Of a DNA stretch of 64,000 nucleotides, positions 52,201 through 64,000 are shown piece after piece. The stretch spans positions 33,586,770-33,650,769 of the forward strand of contig NC_080682.1 of assembly GCF_030445035.2 (NCBI RefSeq). Direction: 5' to 3'. The notes under the pieces are model-generated. The model saw only the letters and a program-made list of their open reading frames with translations. It did no database searches and was not told the origin of the DNA. This DNA comes from Dasypus novemcinctus (taxonomy: Eukaryota; Chordata; Mammalia; Cingulata; Dasypodidae). The first letter of the stretch is position 1, and each line of letters begins with the position of its first letter. The translations under genes were made by a program, and so were the position numbers.

Positions 52201-52429
52201 GCCAAGGACCACACTAGCCCCTCTTTGCATATTATGAATTATACCTTTAAATTTAAATATACTAAACCATAGAATTGCTGTTACTTTAGAAGCATGTGCT
52301 TTTTAGAACCTGTTCAAATAAATGTGAAGTTACAGGGAAACAAATACAATAAAATATTATATGGATACTTATAATTACCCATATATTTATACATACTAGA
52401 AATCATTATATTCTTCATGCTGTTTCCAT

Positions 52430-53160
52430 CCACTGTCTAGAGTATTTTCTTTTCAGTCTGAAGAAATCCTTTTAGCATAGTTTGTAGGACGGGTCAGGCA
52501 GTTATGAACTCCCTCAGCTTTTATTTATCTGGGAATGTCTTAATCTCTCCCTTATTTTTAAGACATTCTTGCTGGATATAAAATTCTCTTTTGAATTGTT
52601 TCCTTTCAGCACTTAATTATTTTATACCACTGACTTTATGCCACCATGATTTTTGCTGATTAATCAGCTCTTAATTTTTATAGTGACTGCCTTTTACAGA
52701 ACATGTTTTCTCTTACATCTTTCAGAACACTCTCCTTGTCATTTCATTCTACACTTTTACTGTCTGGGTATGGTTCTCCTCAAGTTTATCCTGCTTCTTT
52801 TTCCTTGTCTTCTTAAATGTATGTGCATTACTTTCATTCTTTTGGAAGTTTTCTGCCTTTTTTTTTTTTATATTACTCTTGTTCTTTTTTCTTATTTTTC
52901 TTAGACTCCTACTATGAATATATTGTTATTCTGAGGGTGTTCCCAATGTCTCTAAAACTCTGTTCATTTATTTTATTTTTTTTCCCTTTTTCCTCATCAA
53001 TCTGAGTCATTTTAATGAACATTTTAATGTTCACTTTTACTGATTCTTTTTTCTGTATATCCAACATCTGGTCTTCTCTGATGACTTCTGATGTTTTATG
53101 TGTTCTTTTCAATGTGTCATTTTTTGTAAACTTTTGTTTCACCATGAACAGTTTAATATT
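52430..53160 (-). mobile_element. L1-related relic, antisense, right part
   Basis: 'ttcagtctgaagaaatccttttagcatagtttgtaggacgggtc' and 'ttatttatctgggaatgtcttaatctctcccttatttttaagacattcttgctggatata' are typical antisense LINE-1-type text. A poly-T-rich tract lies at 52855-52900. Confidence 0.6.
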
Positions 53161-53396
53161 TTAGCATTTTAACTATGGTATTTAGTCCATGAGTTGTCTG
53201 ATTATTAAATTTATATCCAGTAGGTTACATGCCAAATTATCATTGCATATTGGAAAGTAACATAAATAAAATACAATTCAATGAAAACATGCCTTACCTT
53301 GTTTTATGAAAAGTTGCACTGTGTTTACTGGTGTTCTCCTTCAAATTTCACTCTCCTATTTAGGCAAGCTAGAACATAAGGGAAAAAGAAAGGTAT

Positions 53397-53837
53397 TGTA
53401 GGAAAGCACTAGGACAATAAGGACAAAACAATCAGTTCTGTGTAAAACTCCTGCTCTTTCTTATGGGCACCCAGCTTTGCCTGTCCCTGACATTAGAAGT
53501 CCCACCAACATGGGAGGAAGCAACCTCTCAAATCTGAATACCTGAACATAATAGGTAAAGAGAAGCCCATTCACATCCCCTACCCTGACCCCCACTCAGG
53601 GCAGCAGATACTAAAACCAATGAAAACTATGTGATGTTTACCACTCTATTCTCCCCTTTTCAACCCATAGAAACCTCTGCTTCCCATAATTCAGGGAAAG
53701 GCAAATATGAAACAACCCTGCCCTGCATCCTTCCATTAGCATTAATAAACCTGCCTTCTCTCATGACCATTAGGTGTGGACTCTGATTCATATGCTCTGG
53801 GCAGGAACCCAGAGGGACCTCTGTGGGGTTTCCATCA
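53397..53837 (+). repeat. ERV4 5' LTR
   Basis: It starts TGTAGGAAAGC and ends CCATCA. AATAAA is at about 53743. The start matches the 3' remnant at 57024 (TCATAGGAAAGCATTAGG against TGTAGGAAAGCACTAGG). Confidence 0.75.
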
Positions 53838-53840
53838 ACT

Positions 53841-53858
53841 TGGCACCCCAGGTGGGAC
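53841..53858 (+). other. ERV4 candidate primer binding site
   Basis: TGGCACCCCAGGTGGGAC lies three bases after the LTR. Position and TGG start fit a primer binding site; I cannot assign the tRNA. Confidence 0.5.
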
Positions 53859-53859
53859 C

Positions 53860-55790
53860 CCATGTCCTTTGAGGAGATCACTGGAAGAATCCTTGAATGC
53901 CAAGGTTGGCATCCACTCTTCCAGTCAAGCAGCTGCCAGAATCCTGTTATTTATGAGCACTGGGGAGTTGTGGATCTCCCATCCTGAGCATCAGGGATCC
54001 TGAAAGCAGGTTATGAGTAAAACCAGTTTTCCATGTTACTTTGGTGAGTACAAAATGAACTTGGTTTTGGTCTTGAAAACATTCTGGAATTGGTGTTGTT
54101 TATCCAAGGTCTGTCAAAGTTGAAATGAGAAATAAGTAGCACTTTGAAGTAAAGGAAAATATTGTAGATTATATATTAAAGAATTGAGAACAATTTGGTT
54201 ATGAGCCAATAACTAAAAATAATGACGTTTTTGTGCAAAACTGCATGTTCACAATGAAGATTAGGATAAACAGAAATAGCTTTCAAAGTGATCATTTGAA
54301 TGTAATGTTATTTTACAGTTAAACTTATTTTGCAAGAGAATAAAAAATATAAGTAAAATTAGTGAGCTGTGTTTTTGGTGTCTAGCTCTCTTTTTGTACC
54401 TGACTATTTGTTCAGTGTACATTTTCATTTCTCCAGAAGGTAATATCAAATTAACAAATGAAAATTCTTAAAATAATTCTATTCAAATTGTTAAAAATTA
54501 AATAAGCACTTAAAATGTAAATGAATATTTCTGGAGCCCAAATTAGAAAAGACAAGCAGGAGGGAAAGGTCATTTAAAAATATAGATGTAGAAACTGATG
54601 GAAGAATAAAAAGTTTTACCTAAGCTCCTTGACCTACCCTGGTCCCTCCTAAGGCCTTCTCTTTGAGAGAACTATGAGGGAAGGTCTAGGTGTAATAAGA
54701 TATAGAAATGTAAGTTTAAGTTAAAACTCTGTCTATTAGGCTGGAAAATTAAGACTGATAAGGACAGAGGAAATGTTATAGAATAAAACTTGATTTGTAT
54801 AGTTTGTCCTGTAATTCCCCAATATAAACATTTTAACAGCTTTGGAATGAGAGCAATTAATAATCCAATTCCAAAATTTTAGTAAGTAAAGAAAAAGTCC
54901 TTGAAAGCTATAGAAAGATTTTTCTAAATTATGATTAAAACAGATTAAGCAATTATAATATATTCCAGAACTTGGCAGACTGTATGCTTTTAAGGCTATT
55001 TACAATTTTAGAATATTACAAAAAAGATCTGCTAGCCTCTTGTGGAGGATGAAAAAAAGAACCTTTTTTTTGCATAAATTATAATTGTTTCCATTTTAAT
55101 TGGTTCTGGTGTAATCTCCCTAGGTTTAAAAGATACTAATAAAATAAATTAGCATTATATTTATTAGGTCTTTAAGTTGATAAAAGTTGTAATTTTGTGT
55201 TTAGAAATTAAGTTAAAGATGAAAATGTAAATGTTCTTAAAGTGAAATGACTTGTTTGTACAGAACAGAATAAGGGATTTTATGCAAGAGTTAAGTCGAT
55301 AAATTTAATTTCATTGGTTAGTAACTATAATGTAATAAGCTTAATTAAAGGTGAACCAACTAGTCTATCTGGTTAAGGTTGGTTCTTGGATGCTTGTTAA
55401 AACATTTCTAAACTGAAGTATTTAAATGGAAAATTCCACAAAGCCATTATTAAATCAAAATCAGAATTGATATTGATAACAAACATATCTCATAACAGAG
55501 AAACCTGCTAGAAGCCACCTCAATCTGCATATTAAGGTGGTAGGGGGAAGATAATATTGATTCCATTGACAACCTGAGATTTTCATAACATAATGGAGAA
55601 GTAGTTTTTCCCTGTACTGCTGAAATAAAATACTGTCAATTAGTATAATCATAGTAAAGGTGTAAAAGCAAAAAAAGTGGAGAATTGAAAATAGTTAATT
55701 TTATTTGATATGTTATAAATTACACTAGAAGTGTTTAGAAATTGTATAAAAATTAAAAGGGATAGACTTCAGTATTGCCTAACTCTTGTT
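53860..55790 (+). other. ERV4 AT-rich spacer
   Basis: Stop-rich in all frames. It aligns inverted to ERV3 38400-39530 and 47278-47560. Near 54380-54530 it matches the ERV1/ERV2 module ('ttcagtgtacat...ggtaatat...attctattcaaattgttaaaaattaaataagcact'). Confidence 0.7.
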
Positions 55791-56860
55791 CATTTAAACT
55801 AGGCCCCCAGTATCCTTCATGGTGCCTCTCCATTTGAGTTATTGGCTAGATTGATCACTATGACCCCCAAAACAACAAAAGAATCTATGTCATCTCCTGG
55901 TGATGCTCCTGAAGGAGATGGAAATACATTACAGTTTTGGAACCCTGTGGCAGCCAACTATGTCATGCTATCACTAGATTTACAATGAACATTGCCTCCA
56001 GACTGGCTCTGTTCCATGGTGCTGGAGTGCACTATGCACCAGGTCAGTAAAACACTGGTGGCTACCTTTCTGTTCTCTCCAAGACCAACAGTGCTGTAGT
56101 TTGCTGGTGTTGTGAAGGATATACCAAGTGGAGCAATAAATACTAGAGAAATGTGAGTAGCACCTAAATAAACACAAATGGCAATGTGGCTTGCTCCCAT
56201 GGAAAGACAATATGCATGATTTTGCAAACCTGGAACTTAGATATATTAACCGCAGGTCAAAGAGAAACTTGTCCCTTAATTAGCATTAAATGCTATACCT
56301 ATACACCTGAAAAATATGATAATATCGCCTTTATACTAGGAATATTAAACATGTTAAACATGTTGGTCGACTTGATTCATTTATTAAGTATGTAATGAAT
56401 TTGCCTATAGGATAAAATAATGGCTTTCTTAAGTACTGCCTTTATTTTGTTTGACAAATGCTTGTTTATGTCTACGGCATCCTCCCCTAAGTTACTTAAA
56501 CTATCAAAATGGAATTTTATTTCCCTGCAGAAACAAGGCATACCTCTCCTTACTTCTGCTCTGGATAGGTTTACATCCATTAACACACATTGCCCCCTCC
56601 GTATCTTAAGGACCCACCAATCTACCCCACACATTCTTTGTGTCCCTAAACTTTCAAGATTCATACTACCTTAAGGTTCACTATTAACCTTACCCTTTAT
56701 TCTGCTAATAGGCCCTCATGTTTTTAACGCCCTAACCAGGTTTATCTCTTCCTGGTCGATTGCTTTACAAAGCAAATTAATTATCATGCAAGGATTTAAA
56801 CCAGTTCAAAACACTGTCTCAAGTGCACCTCCCACCAGCCTCAATAGAATAATCTGAGAG
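55790..56860 (+). pseudogene. env: ERV4 env remnant, gamma/D-type
   Basis: The remnant starts in the surface subunit C-terminal part. A fusion-peptide-like run follows near 56110-56140. The frame 56186-56395 has the immunosuppressive-like domain with a CX6C motif (the last cysteine of CX6CC is Tyr). Near 56690-56800 the reading LLIGPHVFNALTRFISS is typical of the membrane-proximal tail of such envelopes. Stops and shifts break it. Confidence 0.7.
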
Positions 56861-57009
56861 TTTTACATGACCTTAGACAGGGAGTACTGCCCCTAACCAG
56901 CATGAAGCAGCTACAGAAGAAATGACCATTGCCTTTTAGGTTTGCCTTAAGAATAAGGGTGAAAACTGTCTGAAGGAGAAGCTGAGATAGGTTAGTACAG
57001 GGATGAGAG

Positions 57010-57175
57010 AGAAAATAAAGGGGTCATAGGAAAGCATTAGGGCATTAAGGACAAAAACCAGTTCTGTAAAAAAGTCCTACTCTCAGGTGACCAATTTTGC
57101 CTCCTCCTCACAGCAGAAAGTCCTTCCAACAAGGGAGGAGTCAACTGCACAAAAGAAAATACATGGAAGAAATAT
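57010..57175 (+). repeat. ERV4 polypurine tract and truncated 3' LTR
   Basis: A purine run (GAGAGAAAATAAAGGGG, 57007-57023) precedes LTR-like sequence from 57024. Similarity to the 5' LTR fades near 57175, where similarity to the OR block upstream flank begins. Confidence 0.65.
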
Positions 57176-58850
57176 CTAAAGAACAACAAAATTTATGAGT
57201 GGTTTTAAATTTTGTCCATGAATTTTCTTGTATAGTAATGTTTGGGTAATAAACAATATTCAATTCTATGATAGTGTCACACATTTTAATGTAAAATTGT
57301 TTCATTGTAAATAATGTGCTAGCACATGCCTCATGGTTAACAATCTGATCTGTCAACTATGAACTAATTTATAGTTTCTCTATAAATACCACCTCTTCTA
57401 ATCAATCATAAATTAGATCATCACAAAAAGAATACCAAAAATAACTGTTCAACATTATGTGGCTTCTAAGGGGAAGGTAATTTCTGTTACAAACCTGACT
57501 TACATACATTAGTTCTTCAACTTCTATTGTTGGCATCATGCCAAACAATCTTTCTTGGAAACTGGTTCTAGAAATGACCAAATGTTTCATTATCAGTTAT
57601 CCTCAATATAAGAAGTGTCATGGCATTATCAAGGTGAAAGGCAAGGGATGCTCTGCTATTGCTTGGTCACAACAGTTACCTTGTGTACTTGTGATACATA
57701 GTTTCCATGTGAACTTTCTATTTGATTAGGACCTGAAAAATTTTATTTAGGTTGATTTATTGTCCCTCAAACATCCATTCAAAAATAATTAAAAGCTAGT
57801 TATCCCAAATGAAACAAATATTACATAACATAAATTACAGGCTCCTTAAATGCTTTACATATTTTATTTGTGAGAAAAATTTGAGGCTGATAAATTTCTA
57901 GACAGATAATGCTAGAAGAAGTTTTTCAACAACTTTGACTCATGTGTAAGTATTAATCTCAAAGTAAGACAGTTTTAGTTTACCTCAAAAAAAAAAGGGA
58001 AAATGGGTATATTATTAGAAGGTTATACATATACATATATATATCACGCAGGTCTTAAATAAGTAATGCCAGAATTTGTACAGATATAAAAATTTTGGAA
58101 CTAATAGAATTACAGTCACCAAGAAATATGCATATATTGAAAATATAATTTTTGGAGGAAATTTGATTAATCTGTATAAAACACAGCATAAAATTAATAG
58201 TAATATGTGTTTTATAGTTTTAGTAGACACAAGATTTTAATTTTTGATCTGTCATTTGAACTAAATAATATTGGATGGGAAAGAACAACAAATGATGAAT
58301 AATACTCTATAATTGTTTAATACATAACTAGCAAATTTTTATTTGTTGAAATTCAGTATAAGTAGGGATAGAGTATTATAAGCATTTTCTCTGGACTCAT
58401 TCTGTTTTTGTAGACTCACAGAGCAAAGAGTGTTTAACAGATGTGACTCTGGATAAATTACTTAATTTTCCATGCCCTTTTTATCCCCTAAATATATGTA
58501 CAGTTGTAATAACTATGGTATAATATTTTCATCCGTATAAATGTACTAATGAAGGGAAGTATTTATAATAGTGTCATGTTCATTCCAATTATATAACATA
58601 TGCATATGTGTGTATATATAGAGTATCTATTACATAATAATCAAATGTTGATTTTTTTACCTAATTACAAGTGACAGACAAACTACACGTTTTTTAGTCA
58701 CATTTTGCAAACTACATTTTTATTATGCATTTTTAAATCATGAGACTACTTAAAAAATGCCAAATCCTTCCCATAAACAGAAACAGTTTTTAAGTCATTC
58801 ATGCTAAGTATCACATTGCATTTCTCAACAGTTTGCAATGATTGGACACT

Positions 58851-60205
58851 ATGGGAAGTAGGAATAACACAAATGTGCCTGATTTCATTCTTATGGGAGT
58901 GACAGACTCTGAAGTGATCCAGTTGCTCCTTTTTATGTTATTTCTTCTGATATACCTTATTATCCTGCTAGGAAATGCAGGTATGTTATTGTTAATTAAC
59001 CTGGATCTCCAGCTTCACACCCCCCATATATTTTTTCCTTAGTTACCTTTCATTCCTTGACATCAGTTACTCAATGGTCATCACACCTAAAAACTTAGAG
59101 AAATTACTGACTTCAAACAAACATGTTTCATAATACTGGCCGCTTCACCCAGATGTCTTTTTATTTCTTCTTGGCTGTCACTGATTTTTTCCTTTCTCTC
59201 TTCAATGGCCTATGACTGCTACATAGCTATCTGCAATCCTCTTCATACCCAGCTGTTATGTCCAAGAGACTCTACTTCAGTCTCATCACTGGGTCCTACA
59301 TGATTGGTTTCACTGAATCATTAGTAAATCTTCTTTTCATGAATAGTTTGCATTTCTGAAAATCCAATGTAATCTATCATTTTTTTTCTGTGAAACTCCC
59401 AATTTTAGCCCTTGTCCTGTACCAAAACTCATGATACTGAAATCATGTTATTCATTCTTTTTTTTTTTTTCTCTCCCCTTCCTCCCCCCACCCGGTTGTC
59501 TGTTCTCTGTGTCTATGTGCTGAGTCTTCTTTGTTCACTTCTGTTGTTGTCAGCGGCACGGAAATTTGTGTTTCTTTTTACTGTGTCATCTTGTGTCAGC
59601 TCTCCGTGTATGTGGCCCCATTCCTGGGCAGGCTGCACTTTCTTTCATGCTGGGCGGCTCTCCTTACAGGGTGCACTCCTTGCACATAGGGCTCCCCTAC
59701 GCAGGGGACACCCCTGCGTGGTATGGTACTCCTTGCATGCATCAGCACTGCACATAGGCCAGCTCCACATGGGTCAAGGAGGCCCGGGGTTTGAACTGCG
59801 GACCTCCCATGTGGTAGATGGACGCCCTAACCCCTGGGCCAAATCCACTGCCATGTTATTCATTCTTGGTAGTTTAAATGTATTGGTGTCTCGTATCACA
59901 ATACTTGTATCCTATGTGTCCATTCTGTCTACTATCCTGAAAATTAATTCCACTTCAGCAAAGCACAAAGCCTTCTCTACTTGTGCTTCACACCTCCTTG
60001 GAGTCATCATATATTATGGCAGTACAATTTTTATTTATTTAAAAGCAAGGAAGTCCTACTCATTGGGAAAGGATCAAATAGCCTCTGTCTTTTATACTAT
60101 GGTGATCCCCATGCTGAATCCACTCATTCACAGTCTTAGGAACATGGAGTTCAAAATGCTCTCATTAGAGCCTTGCAGAAGAGAGAGTACTCCAGACAAT
60201 TGAAA
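58851..60205 (+). pseudogene. OR8H-like: Olfactory receptor pseudogene, OR8H-like
   Basis: The copy of the OR at 24944-25891. It starts with ATG at 58851 ([12 protein letters not shown]) and is open through helix 1 and LHTP at helix 2. There an extra C shifts the frame and a stop follows (near 59040). More shifts and a stop occur around helix 3 (near 59130). The DRY motif is decayed to DCY. A 392-bp SINE splits the region after loop 2, at 59460. Beyond it helices 5 to 7 are readable, including [11 protein letters not shown] and [12 protein letters not shown] (Tyr changed to His). The splice acceptor before the exon is preserved at 58831. It cannot make a receptor. Confidence 0.92.
59460..59851 (-). 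mobile_element. DAS-type SINE inside the OR pseudogene
   Basis: Antisense, tail of T/C at the left, tRNA-like head at the right (B box AGTTCAAACCC on the minus strand near 59790). A perfect 16-bp target duplication, CATGTTATTCATTCTT, is at 59444-59459 and 59852-59867. It resembles the SINE at 27600-27999 throughout. Confidence 0.93.
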
Positions 60206-60384
60206 TGATAGTGGTGCTGAATATTTAAGTACATCTTCTTTTGCTTTCCTTTTTGGGTATTTTGGTCTCACTCTAAAACTATACTATTTTAACATTTCCA
60301 AAAACATGTTTTCAGAAATCTATGTAGTAATTGGAAGCCATGAAATTTGTGTTAATCCTGTAGTTTAAGTATATGTGATTTTTT

Positions 60385-61320
60385 TTTTAAGTTTTAAAAA
60401 CTGTTCTTTTTTTTTTATTGACTTTGTAATAATATTACATTAAAAATATATATGTGAGGTCCCATTCAACCCCACCCCCCTACCCCCCCTCTCCCCCCCC
60501 AACAACACTCGTTCCCATCATCATGACACATCCATTGGATTTGGTAAGTACATCTTTGGGCACCTCTGCACCTCATAGACAATGGTCCACATCATGGCCC
60601 ATACTCTCCTCCATTCCATCCAGTGGGCCCTGTGAGGATCCACGATGTCCGGTGATCACCCCCGAGGTGCCATCCAGGGCAGCTCCACGTCCCAAATACT
60701 CCCCCACCTCTCATCTCTTCCTGCCCTTCCCCATACCCATCGTCCACCATGTCCACTTTTCCCAATCCGATGCCACCTCTTCTATGTGGTCATTGGATTG
60801 GTTGTGTCCATTGCACCTCTATGTCAAGAGGAGGCTCAGATTCCACATGGATGCTGGCTGCCATCCTCCCATTTTCAGTTGTAATCACTCTAGGCTCCAT
60901 GGTGTGTTGATTGTCCTTCTTCACCTCCATCTTAGCTGAGTGTGGTAAGTCCAATAAATCAGATTGTAGGTGCTGGAGTCTGTTGAGGCTCAGGACCTGG
61001 CTATCACATTATCAGTCCAGAGATTCAAATCCCCTAACTATATCTTAAACCCCAACGTTAACTGCACCTCCAGCAGATTAGTATGAAAGTCTTATGAAGG
61101 GAGATCCCATCTGAGTCCAGATTCATCACACATAAACACCATTTCCAGAGAGGGGCCATCTGACCTGGTAGTAAACCCCATCGGCCATGACCATAACTCT
61201 CATGGGTCTCTTTAGCCTTCATAGGAACCAATATCTGGGGGTTGTATCTGCTTTATCTGTCTCTCTGACTCTGCTCAGTTGTGCATGAGGGCAATCCTTC
61301 TGCCAGCCTCCAGACTCTGT
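60385..61320 (-). mobile_element. L1 3' end, antisense, 5' truncated
   Basis: A T-rich start (60409-60419) is followed by a C-rich tract and about 850 bp of L1 3'-UTR-like sequence without A/T bias. It includes 'tgaggtcccattcaacccca' and 'ggtaagtccaataaatcagatt'. The open frame of 161 codons at 60454 is not a gene. The assignment is from general resemblance to lineage-specific L1 3' ends. Confidence 0.6.
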
Positions 61321-64000
61321 GCAAGAAAAAAAGAGTGGTGTTATTCTTCAGACTGTGTCATTGAAATCACTATGCTAATTCCAATTTCAGAGAATTTGAT
61401 TTTGGAGAGCTCTTTCAGAAATTATTCCATTTATTCTGTAGGGAAGAAATATAGCTCATTCTTAAACAATACTACTTTGGATTGAAAAATCCTGAGTTTA
61501 TAATTTAGCTCTAACAACTTTCTAAATGTATATTCCTTAGTAAGTCACTGAAAGTTTAATTCTTGTCTCTTCAACTATACAAGAGATAAAATTCCAAATC
61601 TAGATTTATTTTAAATATAGAATCATATGATGAATAAGAGGAATTTAATGCAGTACTAATAAATTTGGCCATGATCATCAGAATACTTATATTCTTGCAA
61701 AGTTTTAGTATACATTATCTTTTGTTATGAATATGTTCACTGTTGTTTTATGAATACTTTGGGCTGATGTTATTCATACATAGCTAAAGAGGAAAAAAGA
61801 GGACTTTAATATTTGGTCTCAGAGCAAGCGAGCAAATAGTTTGATAAATTAAGTTAAAGAAAAAATATTGTGAACGTTGAAGAAATTTGGAAACTATTTA
61901 AAATTATTAAATAAAATGAGAAAACCTAATCATTTTGCAGAGTTTGTGCATGATTTTCTTGACAAATCTTATGCATAAATGTACCAAAACATTTCCATTA
62001 TTCCAAATAGGGACCTTGTACACTTTAAGCATTATCAAATATTTCCTTTTAAAAATGTGCTTACATAATCTGTAACTGCAGTTTAAATTTCACTGCTATT
62101 TAATGTATATTTAGGAAAGTATCTTTTCTTCATTTTCCTATATTAATCTTTTTATTTAAATTTAAGCCATATTATAAGATAGGTTTTCACCTCAAGTGAT
62201 TTGCATTCTTTTCATTTGTATTTATGTTTTCTTTGTAAAATATATTTATTCTTTTCCTTAAATTATTTTTGAGGCATTAAGGTTAAATCTCTGTTTCAGG
62301 ATTAAAATTTTAATGGATTCACACAAATTCATCACTGTTTACTAATTTATTCAAATCAGTAAAATTTATATTATTTTCTTCTACATTCTGAATTCATATA
62401 AATTTTTAACTATAATGTAAGAAAGACTGGAATGAGTATATCAAAATATGTAATCAATAATCATTGTTATATAGTAATGGTGAAAAATAGATTATATTTA
62501 CTGATCACCAAACGAGTGCCAGACAATATTCAAAGGGACTTAGGTATGTAATTATCATATATTATCTATAAATTACTTCAGGTAGATAGTTGTAAAATCT
62601 AAAATTTTATCTCAGGTAATGAAAAGCTATCCTTCTTGTTCATGAAAACACTTAAGAATCATCTTGGAATTTTCTCTGTGTTGGATACCTGACATGGAAT
62701 ACAACAGCATATTTCATTGATTCTCTGTGCAGAATATAGTTGATGTGTGACTATAAACATCTCCTATTCTAACACCCTGGACCAAAGAATCATCATCTCA
62801 GTCTTTACATTATTGCCACAGCCTTCTAGATTTTCTCCCTCTCTTCTGCTTTGTGCATCTAAAGTCTAATCTCAATGTAGTTGCCAGTGATACTGATATA
62901 AAGTAGGATGTATTATGTCACTTCTCTTCAGAAAATGTACAAGATTTGACATAAAATTGAGTCAAAATCAAAACTTTTCCAAGAAACTACAGTTCCAACA
63001 TGATCTTGTGCCTACTCCTTACATTTATGAAATCATCCTTTATAATTGCATCTAACACAATCATTTTCGCATGACCACACTGACCTCCTCATGCCTGGGA
63101 TGTTTTTATTTTTTCTTCTCCCTGAAATTCCCTTTCTCCAGGTAACTACATAGATCTTTTCCCATTCTATTCCTCATAAGACCACGCCTCACCAACAATT
63201 TTAAATGGCAAATGCTATTTGAAATTTAAATAGGTGTTATTTAAAATGGAGCAGGTGCTATTTTAAATAGGTTCTATTTTAAATAAGTGCCACTTAAAAT
63301 GGTACTGTTTAAAATTGCACTTGCTCCATCCCTCATCAATGCTGCATTTGTTTTCTATAGCAGTTATCCCTATCTAGTACATATTTTGATTTTGCCTTTG
63401 TTTATTCTATTTCCCCTTCATTGAAATCCAATGAGCATAAGCTGTTTGCCAATAATGTTAATGTTGTATCCTCAACACCTAAATAGTGCTTTAATAAATG
63501 TATTAGAATGCCTGAATTTCACAAGTGTGCAAATTGGGGTGGATTTCATTGCTTGTTCATGGTGGGGCAACAGATTAAAGGCCAAGCTCAAATTCAGACA
63601 ATCTGACATTAGAGTTCACATTATCACCATTGTAACATGCAACATTTTTTCTACAAAATTACACAACTCTTATCAGAGTTGAAAACATGTAATACATTAC
63701 TTATCATATTAAATTGTATTAACACTACAGGGATGTTTGAGAGGGGTATGCTGTTGGAAGACTTCACTAGAGCTGCTAATAAAGACAGTGTAATTTTGGA
63801 GACAGCTGCTAATTGTTCTCAAACACACATGTGTAGTTCTTTTTCAGAAAGAAAGAACACTGTAAAGGAAAGAGTGATTTATCAGGTGCTATGGTTGGAC
63901 TGGAAAGAGAACCTGTATTATTCAGATACAGCCTGGATGATGTAAAAAGAGCTTCAGAAACAGAGAAGCTCAACATAAGGGAAAATATCATCTTGGAATA
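61321..64000. other. Intergenic DNA, nothing recognised except a small repeat
   Basis: No gene. A degenerate tandem repeat lies at 63210-63320. The 102-codon frame at 63637-63945 has no recognised motif. Confidence 0.45.
63210..63320. repeat. Degenerate tandem repeat, unit about 16-21 bp
   Basis: Units such as GGTGCTATTTTAAATA, GGTTCTATTTTAAATA, AGTGCCACTTAAAAT and GGTACTGTTTAAAAT follow one another. Confidence 0.7.

Larger units (their letters stand above)
53397..57175 (+). mobile_element. ERV4: LTR, AT-rich spacer and env only
   Basis: A 5' LTR (53397-53837), primer-site-like sequence, about 1.8 kb of AT-rich spacer, env remnant and a purine tract lead to a 3' LTR that breaks off after about 150 bp. 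It is the plus-strand relative of ERV3. I see no gag or pol. With a full 3' LTR it would be about 4.1 kb, far below an autonomous retrovirus. Confidence 0.75.
57180..60330 (+). repeat. Duplicated OR block, copy 2
   Basis: Aligns to 23430-26040, broken by a SINE at 59460-59851. The left edge coincides with the truncated ERV4 LTR. On the right the similarity fades before the L1 at about 60385. Confidence 0.78.

Noticed and set aside
60454-60939. 161-codon proline-rich frame
   Set aside because: It is the C-rich antisense L1 3' end, not a coding gene.

Overview
This is vertebrate nuclear DNA: AT-rich, intron-scale spacing, olfactory receptor (OR) genes, L1, DNA transposon, SINE and endogenous retrovirus (ERV) relics. 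Two insertions look like the tRNA-derived DAS-type SINEs known from Xenarthra, so an armadillo, sloth or anteater is the best guess; I cannot choose the genus. Only one gene looks intact, a single-exon OR of the OR8H type at 24944-25891 (+). A second, broken OR copy sits at 58851-60205 (+). It lies in a duplicated block (about 23.43-26.04 kb and 57.18-60.33 kb) and is disrupted by a frameshift, stops and a SINE with a 16-bp target duplication. A processed PCNA pseudogene is at 29.7-30.8 kb.

Most of the rest is transposable elements. ERV1 (4082-11675, minus) has 430-bp LTRs, a lysine-type primer binding site, a polypurine tract, a broken gag matrix region, RNase H/integrase and a class-II-like env. 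Its 3' LTR carries a nested 497-bp solo LTR with a perfect 6-bp target duplication. ERV2 (39538-47271, plus) has 417-bp LTRs and a perfect 6-bp duplication (ACTTAT). It sits inside an older env-bearing element, ERV3 (about 36624-50908, minus), which itself sits inside an antisense L1. ERV4 (53397 to about 57175, plus) is a relative of ERV3, reduced to LTR, AT-rich spacer, env and a truncated LTR.

The most interesting pattern is in the ERVs. ERV1 and ERV2 have different LTRs and different gag starts, yet share one block of about 4.4 kb. It starts at the same sharp point in both and consists of about 2.2 kb of AT-rich DNA without coding capacity, where capsid, protease and reverse transcriptase should be, followed by RNase H/integrase and the env surface region. 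ERV2 then changes to a different, CX6CC-type transmembrane subunit. ERV3 and ERV4 share part of the AT-rich block and appear to have no pol at all. This looks like a recombining set of non-autonomous, env-carrying elements that would have needed enzymes supplied in trans.

Layout: 1-4.08 kb old LTR and Tigger relics; 4.08-11.68 ERV1; 11.7-23.4 mostly unannotated AT-rich DNA with a Tigger1 relic; 23.4-26.0 OR block copy 1; 26-36.6 SINE, solo LTR, PCNA pseudogene, LTR-like repeats, GATA microsatellite, L1; 36.6-50.9 nested ERV3/ERV2; 50.9-53.2 L1 continuation with an LTR; 53.4-57.2 ERV4; 57.2-60.3 OR block copy 2; 60.4-61.3 L1 3' end; 61.3-64 nothing recognised. All comparisons were made by eye.
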